A stretch of 64,000 nucleotides of DNA. Origin: an uncultured Bacteroidales bacterium (GTDB taxonomy: Bacteria > Bacteroidota > Bacteroidia > Bacteroidales > UBA932). Each line of letters begins with the position of its first letter. Positions within the stretch are counted from its first letter, which is position 1. The notes under the pieces were generated by a model, which saw nothing but the letters and a program-made list of their open reading frames with translations, searched no databases and was not told the DNA's origin. Where the stretch lies: the NCBI GenBank assembly GCA_947167015.1, contig CAMVGM010000002.1, forward strand, positions 1 to 64,000. The letters are read 5' to 3'. Shown piece by piece: positions 18,284 to 29,088 of this stretch. A program made the translations under genes and the position numbers.

Positions 18284-19596
18284 CACGCAAACAGGCATTT
18301 GCTCAAGGAACGCAGGGCGCGCGCCTTGTCCTCCCCCTTCACCAGGAAGGAAATGTTGTAGTTGCTGCCGCCGTAGGAGATCATGCGCACGGGGATGTCC
18401 TTCATCGCCTCGAGGGCGCGGGATTCAAAGCCCACGTTCTCCCAGTCCATGTCGCCCACCACGCAGATGATGCACATGTCGAGGTCCACGCCCACGGTAC
18501 CGTATTTCTTGAGGTCGTGTACGATTTCGCCGAGGTGGCGCGTGTTGTCGATGGACATCGACACGCCCACCTCCGAGGTGCAGATCATGTCGATGGATGT
18601 CTGCCAGCTTTCGAAGATCTCGAACACCTTGCGCAGGAAACCGTGCGCGAGGAGCATGCGGGAAGACTTGATGCGGATAGCCGTGATATTGTCCTTCGCA
18701 GCGATGGCCTTGATCGTGCCGGTCTCGGGGACGTTGTCGATCAGCGTGCCGGGCGCGTCCGGATCCATCGTATTGAGCAGCAGCACCGGGATGCCGGCGA
18801 ATTTCGCCGGCTGGATGCAGGTAGGATGCAGGATCTTCGCCCCGAAATAGCCCAGTTCCGCGGCCTCCTCGAAGTGGAGGTGCCGCACGGCCATGGTATG
18901 GTCCACGATGCGGGGATCGTTGTTGTGCATGCCGTCGATGTCGGTCCAGATCTGGATCTCCTCCGCGCCGACCGCGGCGCCGATGAGCGAGGCCGTGTAG
19001 TCGGAACCGCCGCGCTGCAGGTTGTCGATCTCGTCGTGCGTGTTGCGGCAGATGAAGCCCTGCGTGAGGTAGAGCGGGGCCTTGGGATACTGGGCGAGCA
19101 GGGCGCCGAGCTTCTCGCGGATGTACTCCGTATCGGGCTCGCCCTGCAGGTCGATCTTCATGAAATCCAGCGCAGGAAGCATCTGGACGGCCACGCCCTG
19201 CTCCTGCAGGTAGAGTTCCATCATCTTGGTGGACAGGAGTTCGCCCTGGCCGATGATGATCTTCGCCTCGACCTGCGTGAAGAGGCGCTTGGTGAAGCTG
19301 CGAAGGTAGTCGAACACGCCGTCGACATAGTCCTGCGCCTGTTTTCGTGCCTCGGCGGTGCCGTAGAGTTCCGCGATGGTTCCGCGGTACTTGGCGGCGA
19401 GGCGGTCCACCGTCTCGCTGGCGCCGTCGGCATTGCGGTTGAACAGGTATTCCGTGATCTCCACGAGGGAGTTGGTCGTCCCGGACATCGCCGAGAGGAC
19501 CACGATGTTGCGGCCGCCGCGGGAAACCAGTTCCGCGACTTTCTTGATCCGCTGGGCAGAACCGACAGAGGTCCCGCCGAATTTCATCACTTTCAT
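18283..19596 (-). CDS. lysC: Aspartate kinase, monofunctional
   Basis: The 437-aa protein opens with MKVMKFGGTSVGSA, the aspartokinase nucleotide-binding start, and has GGSDYTASLIGAA and IWTDIDGM in the catalytic domain. The C-terminal third holds tandem ACT domains, where lysine or other end products usually bind. It phosphorylates aspartate. A second, bifunctional aspartokinase (thrA) lies at 34135, so the cell has at least two feedback-controlled entries. Being next to lysA suggests this copy serves lysine/diaminopimelate. Confidence 0.95.
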   Translation of the reverse strand: MKVMKFGGTSVGSAQRIKKVAELVSRGGRNIVVLSAMSGTTNSLVEITEYLFNRNADGASETVDRLAAKYRGTIAELYGTAEARKQAQDYVDGVFDYLRSFTKRLFTQVEAKIIIGQGELLSTKMMELYLQEQGVAVQMLPALDFMKIDLQGEPDTEYIREKLGALLAQYPKAPLYLTQGFICRNTHDEIDNLQRGGSDYTASLIGAAVGAEEIQIWTDIDGMHNNDPRIVDHTMAVRHLHFEEAAELGYFGAKILHPTCIQPAKFAGIPVLLLNTMDPDAPGTLIDNVPETGTIKAIAAKDNITAIRIKSSRMLLAHGFLRKVFEIFESWQTSIDMICTSEVGVSMSIDNTRHLGEIVHDLKKYGTVGVDLDMCIICVVGDMDWENVGFESRALEAMKDIPVRMISYGGSNYNISFLVKGEDKARALRSLSKCLFA

Positions 19597-19619
19597 AGGA
19601 CTATGCTAAATTGTCTAAA

Positions 19620-20651
19620 CTAACGCTTCATGTATTTTTCCAGGAAGGGCAGCAGGATGCCCGTCAGCTGTTCGGTCTCGATCAGGAAGCCGTCGTGACC
19701 GAACCTGGAGCTCAGTTCGCGGTATTGCGCGGACTTCAGCGCGGCAACGGTGGCCCGGCCGTGGCTGGGCGGGAAAAGGACGTCGCTGTCGATGCTGATC
19801 ATCATGCAGTTGGCCTGGATGCGCGAAAGGGCCGCCTCTACCCCGCCCCGGCCGCGGCCGACGTTCTGGCTGTCCAGCGCCTCGGTCAGGTACCAGTAGC
19901 TGTACGCGTCGAAGCGGTCCACCAGTTTCTTGCCCTGATAGCGCTGGTAGGAACCTGCCCGCCCGGCGAAGAGAGTGTCCTCCTCGGGCTCGGCCTGGGT
20001 GAGGTTGTAGCCCTCATAGGTGCGGTAGGAGATCAGGGCGATGGAACGCGCGCAGGCCAGGCCCTTGCGGCCGCCCGTCAGGTCCTTGGCCTCGCGGAAA
20101 CTCGGATCGGCTTCCAGCGCCATCCGCTGCGATTCGTTGAAGGCGGTCATATAGGGAAGGACGCGCGTCGCCGTGGCCAGGAAGACCACGTCGCGGACCA
20201 CCTCCGGCTCCATGATTACCCATTCCAGGGCCTGGAAACCGCCGATGGAAGGACCCAGCATCAGGTCGATGCGTTCGATGCCCAGGTGCTTGCGGACCAG
20301 GATCTCGGCGCTGACGATGTCACGCACCGTCGTGCGCGGGAAATCAAAGAGGAAGGGCTTCCCCGTGGCAGGGTTCACCGCTGCGGGCCCGGCCGCCCCG
20401 TAGGGCGAGCAGAGCATCGCCGCGCACACGATGAAGAAGCGGTCGGGGTCGAAGAGTTTGCCCTTGCCGACCAGCTGCGGCCACCAGTCTTCCGGATTGG
20501 AATTGCCGGTCAGGGCGTGGCAGATCCACACCACCGTCTCGCCGGGACGGTACGCCCTGTCGGAGGTGTGATATACCATCTCCAGGCGGTCCAGGCGGCC
20601 TCCCGATTCAAACTCGAACGGTTCTTCTATGACCAGCTTATGGCGCTTCAT
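19620..20651 (-). CDS. metX: Homoserine O-acetyltransferase (MetX-type alpha/beta hydrolase)
   Basis: The 343-aa protein contains CHALTGNSNPEDWW near the start, GPSIGGFQALEW around the nucleophile serine (the family form is GGSMGGMQALEW) and a terminal FGHDGFL with the catalytic histidine. It activates homoserine for methionine synthesis. Some family members use succinyl-CoA, which the sequence does not exclude. It overlaps the upstream aminotransferase by 4 nt and is followed by lysC after 23 nt. Confidence 0.9.
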   Translation of the reverse strand: MKRHKLVIEEPFEFESGGRLDRLEMVYHTSDRAYRPGETVVWICHALTGNSNPEDWWPQLVGKGKLFDPDRFFIVCAAMLCSPYGAAGPAAVNPATGKPFLFDFPRTTVRDIVSAEILVRKHLGIERIDLMLGPSIGGFQALEWVIMEPEVVRDVVFLATATRVLPYMTAFNESQRMALEADPSFREAKDLTGGRKGLACARSIALISYRTYEGYNLTQAEPEEDTLFAGRAGSYQRYQGKKLVDRFDAYSYWYLTEALDSQNVGRGRGGVEAALSRIQANCMMISIDSDVLFPPSHGRATVAALKSAQYRELSSRFGHDGFLIETEQLTGILLPFLEKYMKR

Positions 20652-21973
20652 CTCACTTGATTCTTCGGGTGGTCGCGCTCGAATTCCGCCATCCTTTCTT
20701 CCAGCACCGGATAGAGTTCCTCGCGCATCCGGCTGGTGCAGCCGCGCACGCCTTCCCGGTGGCTGCCCGTCGTGGACAGGCTGATGCTGCTGACGCCGTA
20801 ATGCATCAGTTCCACCACCAGTTCGTCCCCGGTCAGCCCCTCGTAGCCGAGGGTGAAGAAGAAGCCGTCCCCCACCTCGCGCGTCACGTCGCGGTCATAG
20901 ACCACCGTGAAGCCGTGACGGCGGAAGATCTCCTTCATCCGGAACGCCCGGCGTTCGTACTCGCGGGTGTCCTCTACGAAGTCGATCTTGCCCTCGCAGG
21001 AGAGGCGCAGCATCTCGGCGTAGCCGTACTGCGTGCTGGCGGTGCAGCCGCTCGTGATCATATACAGGATGGACGCCGTAAGCGTGACGCCGAAGACGCC
21101 GGCGTCGTGGTAGCGTTCCGCCAGGGCGGGATACTGCCGCTCGAAGAGGCGGTCTCCGATGCAGCAGAGGGCGATGCGCTGTCCGGCATAGCTGAAGATC
21201 TTGGACGCGGACAGCATCAGGATGTAATTGTCGGTATAACGGGCCACGGTGGGCACGAACGGGGCCCGGTACGGATGGCCGAGGTCCCGGCGATAATCCA
21301 TGCAGAAGTAGGCCAGGTCCTCCATCACCACGGCGTCGTAGCGCGTGGCCAGTTCGCCGATCACCTGCAATTCCTCTTCCTCCAAGCAGATCCACGCGGG
21401 ATTGTTGGGGTTGGAATAGACGATGGCGGCGACGTCGCCCGCGGAGAGTTCCTCTTCCAGCTTGGCACGCAGGCGGTCAGCCCCGCGCCAGGCATAGACG
21501 TCGAACTCGCGCCAGGCGATGCCCAGCACGCGCAGCTGCGACTTCTGGATCGGGAAGCCCGGATCGATGAAGAGCACCTTGTCCTTGCCGGGAATGCGCT
21601 GGGTACAGGCGATGAAACTGCCGAACGAGGCGGCCACGGAGCCTGTCGTGGGCACGCAGCCGCGGGGGCTGACCGTCACGTCGATGAAGGCGCGGATGAA
21701 CTCCGACGCGGCTTCCTTGAGTTCGGGCACGCCGGCGGCTGCCGGATACTGCGACCCGACCCCCTCGTCCAGGGCCCGCTTCTCGGCCTCGACGCCGAAA
21801 CGGTTCACGGGCAGGCCCGGCGAGCCCTGGTCCATCCGGATGAAGGGGATGCCGGTCTTGCGCTCCAGGTACTGGGCGGCCAGCAGGATTTCCCCGATCG
21901 TGGCGGTGGACAGGTCAGCGATGCTGTTTACGCGACAGGCCTCTGCGACGAGTTCGTCATTGAAAACCTTCAT
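20648..21973 (-). CDS. PLP-dependent class I/II aminotransferase, substrate unknown
   Basis: The 441-aa fold-I enzyme has the PLP lysine in LSASKIFSYAGQRI, the aspartate site in VVMEDLAYFCMDYR and SNPNNPAW. The N-terminal IPFIRMDQGSPGLP is a recognisable feature of a Bacteroidales branch of these enzymes. The substrate is unknown. Lying between ilvE and metX (2-nt gap and 4-nt overlap), it may serve aspartate, methionine or branched-chain oxo-acids. It lacks the features that would allow naming as AspC or DapL. Confidence 0.85.
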   Translation of the reverse strand: MKVFNDELVAEACRVNSIADLSTATIGEILLAAQYLERKTGIPFIRMDQGSPGLPVNRFGVEAEKRALDEGVGSQYPAAAGVPELKEAASEFIRAFIDVTVSPRGCVPTTGSVAASFGSFIACTQRIPGKDKVLFIDPGFPIQKSQLRVLGIAWREFDVYAWRGADRLRAKLEEELSAGDVAAIVYSNPNNPAWICLEEEELQVIGELATRYDAVVMEDLAYFCMDYRRDLGHPYRAPFVPTVARYTDNYILMLSASKIFSYAGQRIALCCIGDRLFERQYPALAERYHDAGVFGVTLTASILYMITSGCTASTQYGYAEMLRLSCEGKIDFVEDTREYERRAFRMKEIFRRHGFTVVYDRDVTREVGDGFFFTLGYEGLTGDELVVELMHYGVSSISLSTTGSHREGVRGCTSRMREELYPVLEERMAEFERDHPKNQVR

Positions 21974-21975
21974 GC

Positions 21976-23010
21976 TCAGATCTTATGGCACCAGCCGTGC
22001 ACATCCTCCAGTTCGCCGAACTGGATGCCGGTGATGCGCCGGTAGAGTTTCGTGCAGACCGGACCGACTTCCCCGTCGGCCTCATAGCGGAAGGTGCGCG
22101 ACACAGCGGGTTCCGCGAGCACCGGCTTCATGTCGATATGCGACATCGGGGTGATCACCACCGCCGTGCCGCAACCGCCCGCTTCCTCGAACTCATCCAG
22201 TTCGTCCAGCGGAACGGGGCGCTTCTCGACCGTCATGCCAAGGTCCGCGGCCACTTCCTGCAAGGTCAGGTTCGTAATGGACGGCAGGACGCTGTCCGAC
22301 AGCGGGGTAACATACTTGTTCCCCTTGATACCGAAGAAGTTGGAGGAGCCGAACTCATCCACGAACTCGCGGGTGGCGGAGTTCAGGTAGAGCAGTTCCG
22401 CATAACCCTGCGCGTGCGCGATCTGGTAAGGCACGAAGGTGCCGGCGTAGTTCGCGCTGAGCTTGTAGCTTCCGGTACCCTTCGGAGCGGCGCGGTCGTA
22501 GTCGCCGGGGATGACGGCGGCGGCGGAGCGCAGGTGGGCGCCGTAATAGGAGCCCGCCGGGGCGCACATCACCGCGAAGATCACCTCCGGATACGGCACG
22601 AGCTGCATCTGCGGGTGCGGGGCGAAGAGCAGCGGACGCAAGTACAACGAGGCCTGGTGCCCGTAAGGCGGCAGGAACTCGAGGTTGTTCTTCACGCAGA
22701 GTTCGCACATCTTGATGAACATCTCCTCCGAGGGGGCGGGCAGCCCCAGGAACTTGGCCGAGCGCTGCATGCGGGCCGCGTTCTTCTCCGGACGGAACAT
22801 GACGATGCCGCCGTCCTTCTGGCGGAAGGCCTTCAGACCTTCGAAGCAGGAGATCGCATAGTGCAGGCCCTGCGTAAAGGGGTCGATGGTGAAGGAGAAA
22901 GTCTCGGTCGGCGTGATGTCGGACCAGGCTCCATCCCGGTAATGCGCCAGGACCACGGTCCGGGTGCGGTAGGCGTCAAAGCCCAGGGAATCCCAATCTA
23001 TCTGTGCCAT
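21976..23010 (-). CDS. ilvE: Branched-chain amino-acid aminotransferase
   Basis: The 344-aa fold-IV protein has ISCFEGLKAFR, the PLP lysine in GSYKLSANYAG (about residue 180) and the C-terminal EEAGGCGTAVVITP of the long ilvE type. It interconverts Val, Leu and Ile with their 2-oxo acids. Start MAQIDWDSLGFDAY at 23010 is chosen; the reading extended to 23118 would overlap leuB and is atypical. A weak promoter-like box lies in the 28-nt gap after leuB. Confidence 0.95.
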   Translation of the reverse strand: MAQIDWDSLGFDAYRTRTVVLAHYRDGAWSDITPTETFSFTIDPFTQGLHYAISCFEGLKAFRQKDGGIVMFRPEKNAARMQRSAKFLGLPAPSEEMFIKMCELCVKNNLEFLPPYGHQASLYLRPLLFAPHPQMQLVPYPEVIFAVMCAPAGSYYGAHLRSAAAVIPGDYDRAAPKGTGSYKLSANYAGTFVPYQIAHAQGYAELLYLNSATREFVDEFGSSNFFGIKGNKYVTPLSDSVLPSITNLTLQEVAADLGMTVEKRPVPLDELDEFEEAGGCGTAVVITPMSHIDMKPVLAEPAVSRTFRYEADGEVGPVCTKLYRRITGIQFGELEDVHGWCHKI

Positions 23011-23026
23011 ATCGTTTGTTTTTTGC

Positions 23027-23034
23027 GAATATAC
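23027..23034 (-). promoter_or_regulatory. Possible internal promoter before ilvE
   Basis: TATATTCG on the minus strand is one base from TAnnTTTG and lies in one of the few real gaps of the long ilv-leu-met-lys run. It could give ilvE and the genes below it their own expression. Confidence 0.35.
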
Positions 23035-23038
23035 GAAA

Positions 23039-24097
23039 TTAAATGTGCGCAGCCACCCAGTCGCCCACCTCGGAGGTGGAGAAAGCCTTGCCAGCAGCGG
23101 CGAGGTCTTCGGTGACAATATTGTTTTCTATGCTGTCCGCCACGGCTTTACGAATGGCGGCGCCCTCTTCCATCAGGCCGAAGGCATATTCGAACATCAT
23201 CGCCGCGGAAAGGATGGCCGCCAGCGGGTTGGCGATATTCTTCCCCGCCGCCTGGGGGTAGGAGCCGTGGATGGGCTCGTAAACGCCGGTGCTGTCGCCG
23301 ATCGAGGCGGACGCCAGCAGGCCCATCGAGCCGGAGACCACGCTGGCCTCGTCGGTGAGAATGTCGCCGAAGGTATTTTCCGTCACGATCACGTCGAACC
23401 ATTTCGGGCCCGTGATGAGCTTCATCGCGGCATTGTCCACGAACATGTAGTCCGTATTGACCTCCGGATACTTCGGGGCCATCTCCTGGGCGACCTGGCG
23501 CCACAGGCGGGAGGACTCCAGCACGTTCGCCTTGTCCACCACGGTAAGGTGCTTGCGGCGGCGCATCGCGAACTCGAAAGCCTGCTTGAGGATACGCTCG
23601 ATCTCGTAGCGGTGGTAGATGTTCGTGTCGTAGGCGGTGTCGCCGCCGTCCAGACGTCCCTTCTCGCCGAAATACATGCCGCCGGTGAGTTCGCGGATCA
23701 CGAGGAAATCGGCCCCGTCCACCAGTTCCTCTTTCAGCGGGGACTTGTGGACCAGGGACTTGAAGGTCTCGACCGGGCGGAGGTTGGAATACAGCCCGAG
23801 CTGCTTGCGCATCGCAAGCAGGCCCTGTTCCGGACGCACCTTGGCGGTGGGGTCGTTGTCGTACTTGGGATCGCCCACGGCACCGAACAGGACCGCGTCG
23901 GCGTCCAGGCAGGTCTTGTAGGTGACCTCCGGGAAAGCGTCGCCGTAACGGTCGATGGCGCACGCTCCCGCGTACGCGAAATGCCAGGACACCTCGTGTC
24001 CGAACTTGCGGCAGACGGCTTCCACGCTCTTGACTGCCTGGCAGGTCACTTCGGGGCCGATGCCGTCCCCGGGCAAAAGGGCAATGTCGAATTTCAT
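23039..24097 (-). CDS. leuB: 3-Isopropylmalate dehydrogenase
   Basis: The 352-aa protein starts [17 protein letters not shown] and has [34 protein letters not shown] and [10 protein letters not shown], all hallmarks of LeuB. It oxidatively decarboxylates 3-isopropylmalate and often 3-methylmalate from the citramalate route. The ATG at 24097 overlaps the cimA-like gene by 4 nt. A much longer in-frame reading to 24835 is a shadow of that gene. Confidence 0.96.
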   Translation of the reverse strand: MKFDIALLPGDGIGPEVTCQAVKSVEAVCRKFGHEVSWHFAYAGACAIDRYGDAFPEVTYKTCLDADAVLFGAVGDPKYDNDPTAKVRPEQGLLAMRKQLGLYSNLRPVETFKSLVHKSPLKEELVDGADFLVIRELTGGMYFGEKGRLDGGDTAYDTNIYHRYEIERILKQAFEFAMRRRKHLTVVDKANVLESSRLWRQVAQEMAPKYPEVNTDYMFVDNAAMKLITGPKWFDVIVTENTFGDILTDEASVVSGSMGLLASASIGDSTGVYEPIHGSYPQAAGKNIANPLAAILSAAMMFEYAFGLMEEGAAIRKAVADSIENNIVTEDLAAAGKAFSTSEVGDWVAAHI

Positions 24098-25647
24098 TTC
24101 AGATGATTTAAATCCATGTTTTCGATGATGTTGAGCATCTTCACCGTGGCCTTGATGGCGGCTTCCGTCTGGTCGGAATCGATGCCGCGGGTCTTGAACT
24201 CGTGTTCCCCGTCCTTCCAGGAGATGGCCGCCGACACGAGGGCGTCGGTCTTGCCGCCCGGCGGGATGGTGACCTGGTAGTCCGTGAGCACGGGATGCTT
24301 CTTGCCGAGCTTGTCGTAGATGATCCAGAGGGCCTTCATGAAGGCGTCGTACTGGCCGTCGCCGGGGGCTGCGGCTTCGTATTCCTGTCCGTGGATGCTG
24401 ACCTTGACGATGGCCACCGGGCGCATGCCGCGGGCCAGCTGGAGGGAGTAGTTGACGATGTGGATATTGTCCTGCGTGGCGTTGTGGGCCGTTTTCAGGA
24501 CGTCGGCGATGATGAACGGGAGATCCTCGGCAGCGAGGGCTTCTTTCTTGTCGCCCAGTTCCACGACGCGCTGGGTGACCAGCCGGACCTGTTCGGGCGT
24601 GAGGCGGATGCCCAGCTTGTCGAGGTTCTTGACGATGTTGGCCTTGCCGCTCATCTTGCCGAGGGCGTAGCTGCGGGTGCGGCCGAAGCGCTGCGGAAGC
24701 AGGCGGTTGGCATACAGGTCCGCCTTGCTGTCGCCGTCGGCGTGCACCCCGCTGCTCTGCGTGAAGACGTTCTCCCCCACCACCGGCTCGTTGTCCGGGA
24801 TGCGGATGCCGGAGATGCTCTCCACATACTTGCACACGTGCGTGAGGCGGCTTTCGTCCGCCTTCAGGCTGCAGCCCAGCTGGTCGCGGAGCGCTGCCAC
24901 CACCCCGGCCACCGGGGCGTTTCCGCTGCGTTCGCCGAGTCCGTTCACGGTCGTGTGGATGCCGTCCACGCCGGCCCGCACGGCGGCGAGGGAATTCGCC
25001 ACGGCCAGGCCGTAGTCATTGTGCGCGTGGAAGTCGAAGTGCATCTGCGGGAAGCGTTCCCGCATCCGGCCGACGTATTCCTCCACCTTCCAGGGGTTCA
25101 GCACGCCCAGGGTGTCGGGCAGCATCACGCGCCGCACCGGCTCGAAACGCAGCCGCTCCAGCAGGGCGAAGACGTATTCCGGCGAGTCCGCCATCCCGTT
25201 CGACCAGTCCTCGAGGTAGAGGTTGACCGACAGGCCGCGCACCCCGGCGTGGCCGATCACGCGGATGATGTCGTCGGCGTGCTGCTCCGGCGTCTTCTTC
25301 AGCTGCTTCTCCAGGTGGCGCAGGGACCCCTTGGCGAGGATGTTGACCACCTTGCCGCCAGCGTCCGCGATCCAGTCCACCGACAGCCCGTCGTCCACGA
25401 ATCCCAGCGCTTCCACCCGGTCCAGGCAGCCGGCGTCGGCGGCCCAGGCGCAGATGCGCTTGAAAGCCTGGCTTTCGCCGGCGGACACGCGGGCGGACGC
25501 CACTTCCACGCGGTCCACCTGCAACTCCTCCAGGAGGAGCTGCGCGATCGCGAGCTTCTCGTCCGCGTTGAACGAGACGCCGGCGGTCTGTTCGCCGTCG
25601 CGGAGCGTGGTATCGAGGAGCTCGATGCTATTTCCTTGCTTTCTCAA
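24094..25647 (-). CDS. cimA: LeuA-family synthase, probable citramalate synthase
   Basis: The 517-aa protein has the DRE-TIM metallolyase start [20 protein letters not shown], the metal-binding [18 protein letters not shown] and a C-terminal LeuA-type regulatory (dimer) domain. It is clearly different from the standard leuA at 27588 in the same operon. Two LeuA-like genes with leuCDB, and no ilvA in the window, suggest this one condenses pyruvate with acetyl-CoA to citramalate as a route to 2-oxobutyrate and isoleucine. A second 2-isopropylmalate synthase or another related activity is possible. It overlaps leuD by 20 nt and leuB by 4. Confidence 0.65.
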   Translation of the reverse strand: MRKQGNSIELLDTTLRDGEQTAGVSFNADEKLAIAQLLLEELQVDRVEVASARVSAGESQAFKRICAWAADAGCLDRVEALGFVDDGLSVDWIADAGGKVVNILAKGSLRHLEKQLKKTPEQHADDIIRVIGHAGVRGLSVNLYLEDWSNGMADSPEYVFALLERLRFEPVRRVMLPDTLGVLNPWKVEEYVGRMRERFPQMHFDFHAHNDYGLAVANSLAAVRAGVDGIHTTVNGLGERSGNAPVAGVVAALRDQLGCSLKADESRLTHVCKYVESISGIRIPDNEPVVGENVFTQSSGVHADGDSKADLYANRLLPQRFGRTRSYALGKMSGKANIVKNLDKLGIRLTPEQVRLVTQRVVELGDKKEALAAEDLPFIIADVLKTAHNATQDNIHIVNYSLQLARGMRPVAIVKVSIHGQEYEAAAPGDGQYDAFMKALWIIYDKLGKKHPVLTDYQVTIPPGGKTDALVSAAISWKDGEHEFKTRGIDSDQTEAAIKATVKMLNIIENMDLNHLK

Positions 25648-26224
25648 AGGCTTCGATCTTATCTTTCTGCTCCAGGAGATAATCGATATCGTCCAGGGCG
25701 TGGGTCAGACAATACTTCTTGTATGCGTTGAGCTCGAAACGCTCGCTGCGGCCGGTGGCCAGGTTGGTCACGGTCTGCGCGGGCACGTCCACCCGTACCC
25801 GGGCGGCGGGGTCCGCGGCGATGCTGGCGAAGAGTTCCGACAGGAAGTCCTCGCTGACCACGACCGGCAGCACGAAGTTGTTGAGCTCGTTGTTCTTGTG
25901 GATGTCCGCGAAGAAACTGGAAATGACCACGCGGAAGCCGTAGCCGGCGATCGCCCAGGCGGCGTGCTCGCGGCTCGAGCCGGAACCGAAGTTCTTGCCG
26001 GCCACCAGGATGCAGCCGCCGTAACGCGGGTCGTTCAGTACGAAACCCGGCTTCGGCGTGCCGTCCGGGGCGTAGCGCCAGTCGCGGAACAGGTTGTCGC
26101 CAAAGAACTTCTCGTCACGCGTGGTGGCTTTCAGGAAGCGGGCCGGGATGATCTGGTCCGTATCCACGTTCTCCAGCGGAAGGGGCACGCAGGTGCTCTC
26201 GATGATGTCGAATTTCTGTTTCAT
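25628..26224 (-). CDS. leuD: 3-Isopropylmalate dehydratase small subunit
   Basis: The 198-aa protein shows the LeuD motifs [13 protein letters not shown] and [11 protein letters not shown], the aconitase swivel domain that completes the active site. It works with LeuC to isomerise 2- to 3-isopropylmalate and probably citramalate to 3-methylmalate. It overlaps leuC by 4 nt. Confidence 0.96.
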   Translation of the reverse strand: MKQKFDIIESTCVPLPLENVDTDQIIPARFLKATTRDEKFFGDNLFRDWRYAPDGTPKPGFVLNDPRYGGCILVAGKNFGSGSSREHAAWAIAGYGFRVVISSFFADIHKNNELNNFVLPVVVSEDFLSELFASIAADPAARVRVDVPAQTVTNLATGRSERFELNAYKKYCLTHALDDIDYLLEQKDKIEAFEKARK

Positions 26225-27588
26225 AGCAGTGTCCTCGGATCGGTTACCACGCCGGTCACGGCCGCGGCGGCGGCGGTCAGCGGGCTGGCAAGCAGCGTGC
26301 GCGACCCCGGGCCCTGGCGGCCTTCGAAATTCCGGTTGCTCGTACTGACGGCATACTTCCCGGCGGGAATCTTGTCGTCGTTCATCGCCAGGCAGGCGGA
26401 ACAGCCCGGCTGGCGGACCTCAAAGCCCGCCGCTTCCAGGACCTTGTCCAGTCCTTCCTCCTCGATCTGGCGCTTGACGGCCCAGGAGCCGGGCACCAGC
26501 CAGGCGGTCAGGCCGGGGGCCTTCCGGCGGCCCTTCACCAGCGAGGCGAAGGCGCGGAAATCCTCGATGCGGCCATTGGTACAGGCACCCAGGAAGACAT
26601 AGTCCACAGGGTGCCCGATCAATTTCTGACCGGCCTCGAACCCCATATAATTCAATGCCTTGGGAGCGGCATCTGAAGGAATGCTTCCGTCAACGGCCAT
26701 ACCCATCCCGGGGTTGGTCCCGTAGGTGATCATCGGGGCGATGTCGGCCGCGTCGAAGACCACTTCCCGGTCGAAGACGGCGTCGTCGCCGCTGGGGAGC
26801 GTCTTCCAATACGCCACCGCCGCGTCCCAGTCCGCCCCCTTCGGCGCGAACTCCCGGCCCTTCAGGTAGGCGAAAGTCGTCTCGTCCGGAGCGACCATGC
26901 CGCCGCGCGCACCCATCTCGATGGAGAGGTTGCAGAGCGTCAGCCGGCCTTCCATCGACAGGGAACGCACGGCGCTGCCGCGATATTCGACAAAATAGCC
27001 GGTGGCGCCGCTCGTGGTAAGCCGGCTCATCAGGAAGAGGGCCAGGTCCTTGGCGGTCACGCCCTTGCCCAGCTTTCCTTCGACGCGGATGCTCATCGTC
27101 TTCGGCTTCTGCTGCAGGATGCACTGCGAAGCCAGCACCATCTCGACCTCGGAAGTACCGATGCCGAAGGCGACGGCGCCCATCGCGCCGTGCGTGGAGG
27201 TGTGCGAATCCCCGCAGACGATGGTCATCCCGGGCAGCGAAAGGCCCTTTTCCGGCCCCACCACGTGGATGATGCCGTTGTCCGGACTCATCATCCCGTA
27301 ATGCGTCAGGCCGAATTCCGCGGCGTTGCGCTCGAGCGCGTCCACCTGGGCCTTGGACACGGGATCCTCGATCGGCTTGTCCTGGTCGTGGGTGGGCGTG
27401 TTGTGGTCCGGCATGCAGTAGATGCGCTCCGGACGCAGGCAGCGGATGCCCCGGGCGCGCAGGCCGTCGAAGGCCTGCGGGCTCGTGACCTCGTGGCAGT
27501 AGAGCCGGTCGATGTAGAGCTGCGTGGGACCGTCCTCGATGAGCGAGACCACGTGCGCGTCCCAGATCTTGTCGAACAGTGTATTCAT
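26221..27588 (-). CDS. leuC: 3-Isopropylmalate dehydratase large subunit
   Basis: The 455-aa aconitase-family protein has the start [26 protein letters not shown], and iron-sulfur cysteines in [13 protein letters not shown] and [12 protein letters not shown]. The ATG at 27588 shares one base with the leuA stop (TGATG) and is preferred to the TTG one codon earlier. With LeuD it forms the dehydratase. Confidence 0.96.
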   Translation of the reverse strand: MNTLFDKIWDAHVVSLIEDGPTQLYIDRLYCHEVTSPQAFDGLRARGIRCLRPERIYCMPDHNTPTHDQDKPIEDPVSKAQVDALERNAAEFGLTHYGMMSPDNGIIHVVGPEKGLSLPGMTIVCGDSHTSTHGAMGAVAFGIGTSEVEMVLASQCILQQKPKTMSIRVEGKLGKGVTAKDLALFLMSRLTTSGATGYFVEYRGSAVRSLSMEGRLTLCNLSIEMGARGGMVAPDETTFAYLKGREFAPKGADWDAAVAYWKTLPSGDDAVFDREVVFDAADIAPMITYGTNPGMGMAVDGSIPSDAAPKALNYMGFEAGQKLIGHPVDYVFLGACTNGRIEDFRAFASLVKGRRKAPGLTAWLVPGSWAVKRQIEEEGLDKVLEAAGFEVRQPGCSACLAMNDDKIPAGKYAVSTSNRNFEGRQGPGSRTLLASPLTAAAAAVTGVVTDPRTLL

Positions 27589-29087
27589 CAATGCTTGAAT
27601 TTGTTGATACAGTCGATGTAGGCCTCGACGGAACCGGTCACAATGTCGGTGTTGGCACCGAAACCGTAATAGACGTGTCCTTCGTGTTCGACCTGCATAT
27701 GCACCTTCGCGACATCGTCGGAGCCCTTGGTGATGTTCTGGATCGTGAATTCCTTGATCACCATCTGGCGCTTGACGATGGTCTTGAGGGCGTTGATGGC
27801 GGCGTCCACCGGACCGTTGCCGTGCGCGGCGCCTTCGAACTTCTCGCCGGCGATGTCCAGGCCGATGCTGGCCACGGGCTTCAGGCCCTTGCCGCTCGTC
27901 ACCTGGAGGTAGTCCAGCTTGATGTGGGCCACCTCGGCGCGCTCGGCGCCGGCCAGCACCAGCAAGTCGTCGTCGTTCACCTGCTTCTTCTTGTCCGCCA
28001 GTTTGAGGAACTCCTGGTAGAAGCTGTCCAGTTTCTCGTCGGAGAGCTTGATGCCGAGGGTCTCGAGCCGGTAGCGCAGGGCGGCGTGGCCGCTGCGGGC
28101 CGTCAGGACAATGTTATTGTCGTCCAGGCCGATGTCCTTGGGGTCGATGATCTCGTAGGTACTGACCTCCTTCAGCACGCCGTCCTGGTGGATGCCGGAC
28201 GAGTGGGCGAAGGCGTTGCGGCCCACGATGGCCTTGTTGGCCTGGACCGGCATGTTCATCAGGCTGGACACCATCCGGCTGACCGGATAGATGCGCGTGG
28301 TGTTGATGTTGGTGGTCAAGGGGATGTCGGAGTGGCTCCGCAGGATCATCGCGATCTCCTCGAGGGCGGTATTGCCCGCACGCTCCCCTACGCCGTTCAC
28401 CGTCACCTCGCACTGGCGGGCGCCGGCGAGCAGGCCGGCCATCGTGTTCGCGGTGGCCATGCCGAGGTCGTTGTGGCAGTGGGTGGAGAGGATGGCCTTG
28501 TCGATGCCGTCCACGTGATCGATCAGGTACTTGATCTTGGCCCCGTACTCCGCGGGCAGGCAATAGCCCGTGGTGTCGGGGATGTTGACCACCGTGGCGC
28601 CGGCCTTGATCACGGCCTCCACCACCCGGGCGAGGAATTCATTGTCGGTGCGGCCGGCGTCCTCGGCGTAGAACTCCACGTCGTCCACGAACTGCCGCGC
28701 ATACTTGACGGCGCGGACAGCCCGCTCCAGGATCTCCTCCCGGGTGGAGTTGAACTTGTAGCGGATGTGGGGGTCGGAGGTGCCGATGCCGGTGTGGATG
28801 CGCTTGTGCTTGGCGAACTTGAGCGCTTCCACCGCGACGTCGATGTCCTTCTGCACCGCGCGGCTCAGGGCGCACACGGTAGGCCAAGTCACGGCCTTGG
28901 AGATCTCCACGACCGAGTTGAAGTCGCCGGGGCTCGAGACCGGGAAGCCGGCCTCGATCACGTCCACGCCGAGCTCCTCCAGCGCCTTCGCCACCTGGAT
29001 CTTCTCCACGGTGTTGAGCTGGCAGCCGGGCACCTGTTCGCCGTCGCGCAGGGTGGTGTCGAAAATATAGATCCTGTTGCTGTCCAT
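27588..29087 (-). CDS. leuA: 2-Isopropylmalate synthase
   Basis: The 499-aa protein has [17 protein letters not shown], the metal site [11 protein letters not shown] and [14 protein letters not shown], followed by the C-terminal allosteric domain (about 370-499) that senses leucine in LeuA. It condenses 2-oxoisovalerate with acetyl-CoA. It follows ilvC by 1 nt and is coupled to leuC. Confidence 0.95.
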   Translation of the reverse strand: MDSNRIYIFDTTLRDGEQVPGCQLNTVEKIQVAKALEELGVDVIEAGFPVSSPGDFNSVVEISKAVTWPTVCALSRAVQKDIDVAVEALKFAKHKRIHTGIGTSDPHIRYKFNSTREEILERAVRAVKYARQFVDDVEFYAEDAGRTDNEFLARVVEAVIKAGATVVNIPDTTGYCLPAEYGAKIKYLIDHVDGIDKAILSTHCHNDLGMATANTMAGLLAGARQCEVTVNGVGERAGNTALEEIAMILRSHSDIPLTTNINTTRIYPVSRMVSSLMNMPVQANKAIVGRNAFAHSSGIHQDGVLKEVSTYEIIDPKDIGLDDNNIVLTARSGHAALRYRLETLGIKLSDEKLDSFYQEFLKLADKKKQVNDDDLLVLAGAERAEVAHIKLDYLQVTSGKGLKPVASIGLDIAGEKFEGAAHGNGPVDAAINALKTIVKRQMVIKEFTIQNITKGSDDVAKVHMQVEHEGHVYYGFGANTDIVTGSVEAYIDCINKFKH

Positions 29088-29088
29088 A

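Noticed and set aside
23039-24835. 598-aa reading that includes leuB
   Set aside because: The extra N-terminal ~245 residues are the shadow of the cimA-like gene; LeuB begins at its conserved [12 protein letters not shown].
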